Positions 1 to 4,919 of a DNA stretch of 5,620 nt are shown piece by piece. Each line of letters starts with the position of its first letter. Within the stretch, counting starts at the first letter, position 1. The notes below the pieces were generated by a model. The model made no database searches and was not told the DNA's origin. It was given only the letters and a program-made list of their open reading frames with translations. The translations under genes were made by a program, and so were the position numbers. The stretch comes from CAWUKV01 sp963923025. GTDB taxonomy: Bacteria > Cyanobacteriota > Cyanobacteriia > Phormidesmidales > Phormidesmidaceae. Where the stretch lies: NCBI GenBank assembly GCA_963923025.1, contig CAWUKV010000279.1:1-5620 (forward strand), written 5' to 3'.

Positions 1-74
1 TGGCTCCTCAGGACCAGCCTCACGAGAAGTTTGTATTCCCCGAAGAGGTACTGCCACGTGGTAACGCTCTCTAG
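1..74 (+). CDS. psbD: Photosystem II D2 protein, C-terminal end only
   Basis: The frame starting at base 3 reads APQDQPHEKFVFPEEV and then LPRGNAL before a TAG stop at 72-74. This is the highly conserved C-terminus of D2, the photosystem II reaction-centre subunit that pairs with D1 in the thylakoid membrane and carries half of the electron-transfer cofactors. Only the last 23 residues lie in the window; the rest is to the left. The two bases before the first complete codon fit the ATG of the usual WMAPQ sequence. The last 17 bases overlap the start of psbC, which is the standard psbD-psbC arrangement in cyanobacteria and chloroplasts and implies a shared transcript. The assignment is very safe despite the short length because the tail is nearly invariant. 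Confidence 0.95.
   Translation, partial: APQDQPHEKFVFPEEVLPRGNAL
42..48 (+). promoter_or_regulatory. Ribosome binding site of psbC inside psbD
   Basis: GAAGAGG lies within the psbD coding sequence, nine bases upstream of the GTG at 58. It is a good Shine-Dalgarno match and it decides the psbC start: the in-frame TTG at 31 has no comparable element and would add residues that are not CP43-like. An internal psbC ribosome binding site followed by GTG is known from cyanobacteria and chloroplasts. Confidence 0.65.
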
Positions 75-1437
75 TAACTATGTGGGCGGTCGCGACCAGC
101 AAACCACCGGCTTTGCCTGGTGGTCTGGTAATGCCCGTCTGATTGATCTATCCGGTAAGCTGCTGGGCGCACACGTTGCCCACGCTGGTCTTATCGTTCT
201 GTGGACTGGTGCGATGACTTTATTTGAAGTCTCTCACTTCGTCCCTGAGAAGCCTGTTTATGAGCAAGGCTTCATTCTGATTCCTCACCTGGCAACGCTG
301 GGTTGGGGTGTCGGCCCTGGTGGTGAAGTAATCGACACTTTCCCTTACTTCGTTGTTGGTGTTTTGCACCTGATTTCCTCTGCGGTTCTGGGTCTGGGTG
401 GCGTGTACCACGCGCTGCGCGGTCCTGAGACCCTGGAAGAGTATTCCAACTTCTTCCGCCAAGACTGGAAGGACAAAGACCAGATGACCAACATCATTGG
501 TTATCACCTAATCCTGCTGGGTTTGGGTGCCTTCCTGTTGGTACTGAAGGCTACGGTCTTCGGTGGTGTCTATGACACTTGGGCACCGGGCGGCGGTGAC
601 GTTCGCGTCATCACCAATCCGACGCTGAACCCGGCAACCATCTTTGGCTACGTGTTGACCTCTCCCTTCGGCGGCGAAGGCTGGATTGTCGGTGTAGACA
701 ACATGGAAGATATTATCGGCGGTCACATTTGGGTTGGCCTGCTGTGCATCGGCGGTGGTGTCTGGCACATTCTGACCAAGCCCTTTGGCTGGGTTCGTCG
801 TGCCTTCGTCTGGTCTGGTGAAGCTTACCTCTCCTACAGCCTCGGCGCACTGTCCCTGATGGGCTTTGTTTGCTCCTGTATGGTGTGGTTCAACAACACC
901 GCTTACCCCAGTGAGTTCTATGGCCCGACTAACGCTGAAGCGTCTCAGTCTCAGGCCATGACTTTCCTGGTGCGTGACCAGCGCCTGGGTGCCAATATTG
1001 GTGCTGCTCAGGGTCCTACTGGCCTAGGTAAGTACCTGATGCGTTCCCCTACCGGTGAAATCATCTTCGGTGGTGAGACCATGCGTTTTTGGGACTTTGA
1101 TGGTCCTTGGCTGGCTCCCCTGCGGGGCACTAACGGCCTTGACCTGGACAAGCTAAAGAATGACATTCAGCCTTGGCAGGTTCGTCGTGCGGCTGAGTAC
1201 ATGACGCACGCACCTAACGCCTCCATCAACTCTGTGGGTGGCATTATCACTGAAATTAACTCTGTTAACTTCGTGAACCCCCGTCAGTGGCTGGCAGCAG
1301 CTCACTTCATTCTGGCCTTCTTCTTCCTGATTGGTCACCTGTGGCACGCGGGTCGCGCTCGCGCCGCTGCTGGTGGCTTCGAGAAGGGCATCGACCGTTT
1401 GTCTGAGCCTGTACTGGCTATGGACGACCTCGACTAG
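58..1437 (+). CDS. psbC: Photosystem II CP43 chlorophyll-binding protein
   Basis: CP43 is the inner antenna of photosystem II. It binds chlorophyll a, passes excitation to the reaction centre, and contributes ligands to the Mn4CaO5 cluster. The product is 459 residues from the GTG at 58, the family's usual length for this start. Visible hallmarks are GAHVAHAGL (chlorophyll-ligand histidines), HLISSAVLGLGGVYHALRG, GGHIWVGLLCIGGGVWHIL, the PSEFYGPT lumenal motif, GGETMRFWD, and the last transmembrane segment ending GHLWHAGRARA. Glu340 and Arg343 of GGETMRFWD (codons at 1075 and 1084) correspond to the Mn-ligand Glu354 and second-sphere Arg357 in the usual 473-residue numbering, an offset of 14. 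Six transmembrane helices and a large lumenal loop E between helices 5 and 6 are expected. Slightly downstream of the Mn motif the sequence reads FDGPWLAPLRG, where FRGPWLEPLRG is usual. It shares a transcript with psbD and ends before a strong terminator. Confidence 0.97.
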   Translation: MVTLSSNYVGGRDQQTTGFAWWSGNARLIDLSGKLLGAHVAHAGLIVLWTGAMTLFEVSHFVPEKPVYEQGFILIPHLATLGWGVGPGGEVIDTFPYFVVGVLHLISSAVLGLGGVYHALRGPETLEEYSNFFRQDWKDKDQMTNIIGYHLILLGLGAFLLVLKATVFGGVYDTWAPGGGDVRVITNPTLNPATIFGYVLTSPFGGEGWIVGVDNMEDIIGGHIWVGLLCIGGGVWHILTKPFGWVRRAFVWSGEAYLSYSLGALSLMGFVCSCMVWFNNTAYPSEFYGPTNAEASQSQAMTFLVRDQRLGANIGAAQGPTGLGKYLMRSPTGEIIFGGETMRFWDFDGPWLAPLRGTNGLDLDKLKNDIQPWQVRRAAEYMTHAPNASINSVGGIITEINSVNFVNPRQWLAAAHFILAFFFLIGHLWHAGRARAAAGGFEKGIDRLSEPVLAMDDLD

Positions 1438-1470
1438 GTTCGAGCTTCGTCCCTGAGCTTTGGCTCACCT

Positions 1471-1501
1471 GAGCCCCTGCCCGTTTGGGCGGGGGCTTTT
1501 T
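1471..1501 (+). terminator. Rho-independent terminator after psbC
   Basis: A ten-base-pair stem (1473-1482 with 1487-1496; arms GCCCCTGCCC and GGGCGGGGGC, with one T-G pair) encloses a GTTT tetraloop. It is followed directly by five Ts (1497-1501). It starts 33 bases after the psbC stop and is as clear a factor-independent terminator as sequence alone can show, so it probably ends the psbDC transcript. A smaller hairpin (TGAGC at 1454-1458 with GCTCA at 1463-1467) lies just upstream and may protect the 3' end. The pentapeptide gene that follows therefore probably needs its own promoter. Confidence 0.93.
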
Positions 1502-1509
1502 AGTATTTC

Positions 1510-1524
1510 GTTCTCATTGCGAAC
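1510..1524. promoter_or_regulatory. Imperfect 15-base palindrome upstream of the pentapeptide gene
   Basis: GTTCTC-ATT-GCGAAC is a dyad with five of six matching positions per arm. It sits between the psbC terminator and the pentapeptide gene, where the promoter of that gene should be. A dyad here could be a repressor or activator site, but one of this length can occur by chance, and I see no convincing -35/-10 pair next to it. Confidence 0.2.
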
Positions 1525-1560
1525 TGTGGCAGACTAAAGGGGATCGAGTTGGTAAGAGTG

Positions 1561-2106
1561 ATGACGCAGGCTCAAAGTGTTGGTGTTGATAGGCTTCAGG
1601 GTTTGAGTTCAAGGACGTTTTGGTGGCGGTCTGCCTTTAAGCTTCTCGTTACTTTTGGCCTGGTTGTGCTGCTATGGCTAGTGCTGGCGTTACCGGCCCA
1701 GGCCACCAACTACGACCGCCAGAATCTACGGATGCAGGATTTTTCGGGTCAGGACTTTCGAGGGGACGACTTTACCCGTGCGGATATGGCGGAGGCTGAC
1801 TTGAGCAACACTAAACTTCAGGGGGTGCGGATGTTTGATACCAACCTGACACTGGCGAACCTGGAGAATGCCGACCTATCCGGCGCAACCTTGGATGGGG
1901 CGCGGTTGATTCGGGCAAACCTGAAAAACGCGGTGCTAGAGGGAGCTTACGCGTTTAACACCGACTTCCGCAAAGCTGAGGTCGAAGGGGCCGACTTCAC
2001 GGATGTGATGATGGACCCGAAGATGAATGATTTTTTGTGCGAGACGGCGTCGGGGACGAATCCGGTCACGGGGCGGGACACGCGAGAATCGCTGCTGTGT
2101 CCGTGA
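1561..2106 (+). CDS. Secreted pentapeptide-repeat protein, probably thylakoid-lumenal or periplasmic
   Basis: From the ATG at 1561 the product has 181 residues. A basic N-terminal stretch is followed by a hydrophobic segment (about 28-43) and a LPAQA cleavage site with Ala48 last, a Sec-type signal peptide. The mature part is almost entirely tandem pentapeptides of the A(D/N)LXX type. The central residue recurs exactly every five positions from Phe61 to Phe146 (18 consecutive repeats, with Leu56 a possible extra one). Such repeats fold as a right-handed quadrilateral beta-helix; 18 repeats give about four and a half coils. The C-terminal cap holds two cysteines, Cys160 and Cys180 (LCETASG and RESLLC), that could form a disulfide outside the cytoplasm. 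The layout resembles the plant thylakoid-lumen pentapeptide proteins. The molecular function is unknown. The start is uncertain: TTG at 1549, six bases after AAAGGGG, would add four residues, and GTG at 1558 is also possible; neither changes the signal peptide. The gene lies between the psbC terminator and convergent ribE. Confidence 0.88.
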   Translation: MTQAQSVGVDRLQGLSSRTFWWRSAFKLLVTFGLVVLLWLVLALPAQATNYDRQNLRMQDFSGQDFRGDDFTRADMAEADLSNTKLQGVRMFDTNLTLANLENADLSGATLDGARLIRANLKNAVLEGAYAFNTDFRKAEVEGADFTDVMMDPKMNDFLCETASGTNPVTGRDTRESLLCP

Positions 2107-2116
2107 TGGGGATTTG

Positions 2117-2154
2117 CGTACGGGCACAACATGTTATGCCCGTACGTTGTGCCC
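2117..2154. repeat. Palindromic element with two alternative hairpins between convergent genes
   Basis: CGTACGGGCA (2117-2126) and TGCCCGTACG (2137-2146) are perfect ten-base inverted arms. The ten bases between them contain the palindrome AACATGTT (2128-2135), so 2117-2146 is a dyad broken only by one C/A mismatch. A second, overlapping pair, GGGCACAAC (2122-2130) and GTTGTGCCC (2146-2154), is also perfect over nine bases and excludes the first. The element fills nearly all of the gap between the pentapeptide stop (2106) and the ribE stop (2155-2157). It may serve as a two-way transcript end, although neither side has a run of Ts. It also looks like the short dispersed palindromes common in cyanobacterial intergenic regions, in a form with a partly duplicated arm. 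Confidence 0.7.
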
Positions 2155-2820
2155 TTACAGGTAACCGTTCTCGGCTAGGAAGGCCATAGATAGGTCTTCA
2201 CCTGATTGACCGTTACTGCCATTGTTGCCGTGGGTGAACCGCTCGACATACTTGCCCAAGATGTCGCCCTCCAGATTCACAGGTGAGCCAGGGCTAAGGT
2301 GTTGGAGGTTGGTCTCCTGGTAAGTCACGGGGATGACGGCAACGGTAAATTCATCCCCAGTGGCGTTGCAGGTTGCCACGGTAAGGCTAATGCCATTAAC
2401 CGCGATACTGCCTTTGGGCACGATGTAGCGGGCTACTTCCGGGCTGTCTACGGCAAAAGCCAGTGTCCAGGCATTGTCGTCCTGATCGGCTGATATTAGG
2501 TGCCCCTGTCCATCCACGTGCCCGGTGACGAAGTGGCCTCCAATTTTGCTGCCTACGCGCAGGGACGTTTCCAGATTGACCCGGGTAGTTTCTGTAAGAC
2601 TACCGAGGGTGGTGCGATCGCAGGTCTCGGGCGAAGCTGTTGCGATGAATCCTTGCGCTAGGATAGTTTCGACCGTCAGGCAAATCCCGTCTACGGCAAT
2701 ACTGTCTCCCAGAGCGATGTCTGTCAGAATGACAGCAGACTGCGTCACAGGGGTAACTTGAATGCGTCCCTGTTCCAAGTGTTGAATGGTGCCGATTGCT
2801 TGAACGAGTCCAGTAAACAA
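2155..2820 (-). CDS. ribE: Riboflavin synthase (alpha subunit)
   Basis: Riboflavin synthase dismutates two 6,7-dimethyl-8-ribityllumazine molecules into riboflavin and a pyrimidinedione, the last step of riboflavin synthesis in the cytoplasm. The 221 residues contain the two homologous lumazine-binding domains: about 1-98 (MFTGLVQAIG, GDSIAVDGICLTV, GGHFVTGHVDG) and about 99-195 (KGSIAVNGISLTV, VNLEGDILGKYVER). Cys47, His101, Ser145 and Asp186 match residues implicated in binding or catalysis in the E. coli enzyme (Cys48, His102, Ser146, Asp185). The C-terminus LSMAFLAENGYL is the usual trimerisation helix, preceded by a Gly/Asn-rich linker (about 197-207). The start is TTG at 2820: it gives the near-invariant MFTGLV, and an in-frame TAA lies six codons upstream with no ATG or GTG between. 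No strong Shine-Dalgarno element precedes it. No FMN riboswitch is visible upstream. The enzyme is called ribC or ribE in different bacteria. Confidence 0.96.
   Translation of the reverse strand: MFTGLVQAIGTIQHLEQGRIQVTPVTQSAVILTDIALGDSIAVDGICLTVETILAQGFIATASPETCDRTTLGSLTETTRVNLETSLRVGSKIGGHFVTGHVDGQGHLISADQDDNAWTLAFAVDSPEVARYIVPKGSIAVNGISLTVATCNATGDEFTVAVIPVTYQETNLQHLSPGSPVNLEGDILGKYVERFTHGNNGSNGQSGEDLSMAFLAENGYL
2614..2621. repeat. HIP1 octamer in ribE
   Basis: GCGATCGC is the highly iterated palindrome of many cyanobacterial genomes. Five exact copies occur in this window, where well under one is expected by chance. All five lie to the right of 2600 and none lies in psbC or the pentapeptide gene. 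Confidence 0.9.
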
Positions 2821-2908
2821 ATTCTTACAGTGAACTTAACAAAAACCTCAGTTGATTCACCGTCATCCTAGTGCAGTTGGGGGCATACTGGAGAGAGCAA
2901 ATCCGATC

Positions 2909-2922
2909 AATAAAATTTTTAT
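2909..2922. promoter_or_regulatory. A/T-rich block, possible divergent promoter core
   Basis: AATAAAATTTTTAT stands out in an otherwise mixed-composition spacer. On the plus strand TAAAAT (2911-2916) matches a -10 hexamer in five of six positions, but no good -35 lies 16-18 bases upstream. On the minus strand TTGATC (complement of 2903-2908), 17 bases and TATGCC make a weak sigma-70-like pair toward ribE. This is a suggestion, not an identification. Confidence 0.22.
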
Positions 2923-3133
2923 GGAAGGCTGAGGGTTTGGGCCATTTGCCCTTTAGCTTAGTAAGGTACAGACATCCTTGCCCCAACCGGTTTTGCCCAG
3001 ACTGCCTTTGTCATTTTCCGGGCTCTGAATAGTCCCTTAAGCAATTCATCAACGCCCCGTCCAATGCAAAGCTGTTTCAACTCGAACGTTTCATGTTTCG
3101 AATCCCTATTTTGAACCTTTAGATGTTCGAAAA

Positions 3134-3149
3134 GCACGATCCATCGTGC
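3134..3149. other. Compact hairpin in the DUF151 leader
   Basis: GCACGAT and ATCGTGC are exact inverted arms separated by two bases, so a six-pair stem with a four-base loop can form 40 bases upstream of the ribosome binding site. On the minus strand it is followed by TTTT, like a weak terminator, but no gene reads into it from the right. It could instead be a dimeric protein-binding site or a leader structure. Confidence 0.4.
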
Positions 3150-3188
3150 AAGGCTCAAGTCTACCCCTGCCCCCGTCCTAGCAGCGTC

Positions 3189-3194
3189 AAGAGG
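3189..3194 (+). promoter_or_regulatory. Ribosome binding site deciding the DUF151 start
   Basis: AAGAGG lies nine bases upstream of the ATG at 3204. It supports that start over the in-frame ATG at 3123, which would add 27 residues unlike the family's N-terminus. Confidence 0.65.
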
Positions 3195-3203
3195 CTAAAC
3201 CCA

Positions 3204-3704
3204 ATGATCGAGATGAAAGTCGCGGGTATTGCGTTGGATGCCGTGTCCCGCAATCCTGTGATCCTACTGCGCGACCCATCAGAGCGTCGGGCGTTGCCTA
3301 TCTTCATTTCTCACGAACAGGCTAGGTCGATCATTGGAGCCCTCGAAAAAGAGGTTTCAGCCAGGCCGATGACGCACGATCTGTTTGCCAATCTGCTAGA
3401 TGAATGGGACATGACGCTAGAGCGAGTCGTCATTCACTCGCTTAAGGACAATACGTTTTACGCGGTGATGACGCTGGTGCAGGGGGAAGCCAAAAAGGAG
3501 CTAGATGCTCGACCCAGTGATGCCATATCTATTGCATTGCGTACAGGTACCTCTATTTGGGTCCTAGAAGAAGTCATTGCCGATGCCTCGATTCCTGTAG
3601 ACCGCGAAGCCGATGAGGCTGAAAAAGCCGCGTTTAGAGATTTTGTCTCGGAACTGAGCCCGTCTGACTTCACCAAAAAGGGTCGCTCTTTCAAAAACGA
3701 TTAG
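3204..3704 (+). CDS. Bifunctional nuclease family (DUF151) protein
   Basis: The 166-residue product starts MIEMKVAGIALDAVSRNPV, the standard opening of the BFN/DUF151 domain (about residues 3-130), and continues with LPIFISHEQARSI, RPMTHDL and the conserved ARPSDAISIALRTG. The domain occurs in most cyanobacteria, in many other bacteria and in plants; a plant member has been reported to act on both RNA and DNA, which gave the family its name. Whether the bacterial proteins are nucleases is not settled, so the activity is carried over from the family name only. The C-terminal tail (about 131-166) is charged and acidic and then lysine-rich, and has no membrane segment; a soluble cytoplasmic protein is expected. 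The gene stands alone, divergent from ribE and convergent with the ketosynthase gene 18 bases away. No T-rich terminator is visible; the only structure in the gap is a four-pair hairpin (3711-3724). Confidence 0.9.
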   Translation: MIEMKVAGIALDAVSRNPVILLRDPSERRALPIFISHEQARSIIGALEKEVSARPMTHDLFANLLDEWDMTLERVVIHSLKDNTFYAVMTLVQGEAKKELDARPSDAISIALRTGTSIWVLEEVIADASIPVDREADEAEKAAFRDFVSELSPSDFTKKGRSFKND

Positions 3705-3722
3705 GGACTCAGCCTGAAAGGG

Positions 3723-4892
3723 CTAGGCCACAGTGCGGACCGCTACAGCAGCATTCTGACCGCCAAATCCAAAACTGCAGCACAGTGCCGCTTTAACACG
3801 GGCTGAAACGGGTTCTTTAACCAGGTTGAGGTCAACGGCAGATTGCATGAGGCCAGTGTTGGGCGGTAGCTGCTGGTGACGGAGCGCGAGTAGACAAACG
3901 GCTAAACCGATAGCTCCGGATGCGCCTAACGTATGGCCAGTTGCGCCCTTGGTAGAGCTAACCGCTGGCTGGTGTGGAAAGAGTGACTGAAATACAGCGG
4001 CCTCCATCGTATCGTTGAGGCGAGTGGCCGTGCCGTGGGCGTGGATGTAGTCGATGGCAGAACTGGACAAACGGCTACGCTCTAGACAGTGCTTAATGGC
4101 TGAGATCGCGCCGCTGTATACGGGTGAGGGCGCGCTGACGTGGTAAGCATCGTTGGTTAGTCCAGCCCCCAAAATTTTGCCGTAGCAGGGTTTTCCGCTT
4201 GCTTGAGCAGCTGATTCTAGGATGAGCACTGCGGCACCTTCTCCTGGTACCAGCCCCTCCCGTGCAATATCAAAGGGGTAGCAGCCCGTGCTGGCTAGGG
4301 CTCCCATGCGCTCAAATCCGGCGAGGACCAGTGGGGTAATCGGCGCTTCCACCGCACCAACAATGACTTGGCTGCACTGCCCCAAACGAATCAGCTGGAC
4401 GCCCTGGGCGATCGCCCAAAGTCCGGTGGCGCAAGCGGCCATAGGGGCCAAGACCGGGCCAGTGGTCTGTACCTGCTGAGCGACGTGGGCGGAGACCTGC
4501 TGGGGCAACGCTTTTAGCCACTGTCCATCCGTCAAGGCGATCGCTTGGCGATAGTACTGACTGAGCTGCTCCAGCTCCCCTTGGTAGGCCCGGCTGGACC
4601 CTATGACAACGCCCATGGACGGCTGTGGCCCAGCCAAGCCCGCATCGGCTAAAGCCTCGTGGGTGGCCTGGTCTAGCAAATCTTGAACGTGGGCAGGCTG
4701 CTTCCCTGCCATAGCCAACGGCAGCGGCGGCAGCGAGGTAAAGGGCTGCCGCAGGGCGATCGCGCTATCCCCATTCAGCAAGCGCTGCCACACCGCGGCG
4801 CAGCCGTTTCCTAAGGCACTGGTTAATCCCAGGCCGGTGACCACCACATCGGCGCTGCCGGAATGATTGATTGGCTCGTCGTGCGACACCAT
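3723..4892 (-). CDS. Beta-ketoacyl-ACP synthase, FabF-like
   Basis: This is a condensing enzyme of the KAS I/II thiolase-fold family, which joins malonyl-ACP to an acyl-ACP with loss of CO2. All expected active-site residues can be seen in the 389 residues: nucleophile Cys154 (MAACATG), His286 (IHAHGTATRLND), Lys315 and His320 (STKGATGH), and the gating GFGGQN loop (375-380). TNDAYHVSAPSP and DIAREGLVPGEGA are also typical. The N-terminus VVVTGLGLTSALG begins near residue 16. At 389 residues it is somewhat shorter than E. coli FabF (413) and diverged from it around the early and lid regions, so it may be a second ketosynthase beside the housekeeping one; its chain-length or pathway role cannot be read from sequence. 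I therefore give no symbol. ATG 4892 is the first possible start after an in-frame TAA, but it lacks a strong Shine-Dalgarno element, and GTG codons near residue 16 are an alternative. It lies 27 bases after the cyclophilin gene. Confidence 0.92.
   Translation of the reverse strand: MVSHDEPINHSGSADVVVTGLGLTSALGNGCAAVWQRLLNGDSAIALRQPFTSLPPLPLAMAGKQPAHVQDLLDQATHEALADAGLAGPQPSMGVVIGSSRAYQGELEQLSQYYRQAIALTDGQWLKALPQQVSAHVAQQVQTTGPVLAPMAACATGLWAIAQGVQLIRLGQCSQVIVGAVEAPITPLVLAGFERMGALASTGCYPFDIAREGLVPGEGAAVLILESAAQASGKPCYGKILGAGLTNDAYHVSAPSPVYSGAISAIKHCLERSRLSSSAIDYIHAHGTATRLNDTMEAAVFQSLFPHQPAVSSTKGATGHTLGASGAIGLAVCLLALRHQQLPPNTGLMQSAVDLNLVKEPVSARVKAALCCSFGFGGQNAAVAVRTVA
4408..4415. repeat. HIP1 octamer in the ketosynthase gene, extended form
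   Basis: The octamer is embedded in the ten-base form GGCGATCGCC (4407-4416), the extended consensus of some cyanobacteria. Confidence 0.9.
4537..4544. repeat. HIP1 octamer in the ketosynthase gene
   Basis: Exact GCGATCGC, flanked by G and T (GGCGATCGCT), inside coding sequence. Confidence 0.88.
4756..4763. repeat. HIP1 octamer in the ketosynthase gene
   Basis: Exact GCGATCGC, the third copy within this gene, in the 5' part of the coding sequence. Confidence 0.88.
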
Positions 4893-4919
4893 TATGGGGT
4901 TGGTGTACTCACCGTCGAT

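Larger units (their letters stand above)
2821..3203. other. Divergent intergenic region between ribE and the DUF151 gene
   Basis: This 383-base stretch has no convincing gene. It must hold the promoters of ribE (leftward) and of the DUF151 gene (rightward). Visible pieces are an A/T-rich block at 2909-2922, an eight-base palindrome AACCGGTT at 2986-2993, three TTCGA-containing words between about 3079 and 3130, a compact hairpin at 3134-3149, and a Shine-Dalgarno element at 3189-3194. A 66-codon minus-strand frame (2958-3158, TTG start) has no recognisable product and no ribosome binding site that I can defend. The leader of the DUF151 gene may be long, but the transcription start cannot be placed from sequence. 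Confidence 0.6.

Noticed and set aside
220..768. Two minus-strand open frames inside psbC
   Set aside because: They run antisense to a certain, highly conserved gene, and their low-complexity Gln/Asn/Thr-rich products look like complements of the CP43 codons.
1936..2132. Minus-strand open frames over the end of the pentapeptide gene
   Set aside because: They are antisense to the repeat-coding sequence, and their Arg/Pro/Ser-rich products match no family.
2821..2960. Possible FMN riboswitch ahead of ribE
   Set aside because: None of the conserved RFN-element segments is present on the minus strand upstream of ribE.
3093..3106. TTCGAATCC, like a tRNA T-loop
   Set aside because: The flanking bases do not form a T-stem, and no anticodon arm or acceptor stem can be built around it.
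2958..3158. Minus-strand 66-codon open frame in the divergent spacer
   Set aside because: It uses a TTG start, has no supported ribosome binding site, resembles no family I know, and covers the region where the DUF151 promoter and leader must lie.
3711..3724. Terminator between the DUF151 and ketosynthase genes
   Set aside because: AGCC-TGAAAG-GGCT is only a four-pair stem, with no T-run on the plus strand. On the minus strand the nearest T-run is 13 bases downstream.
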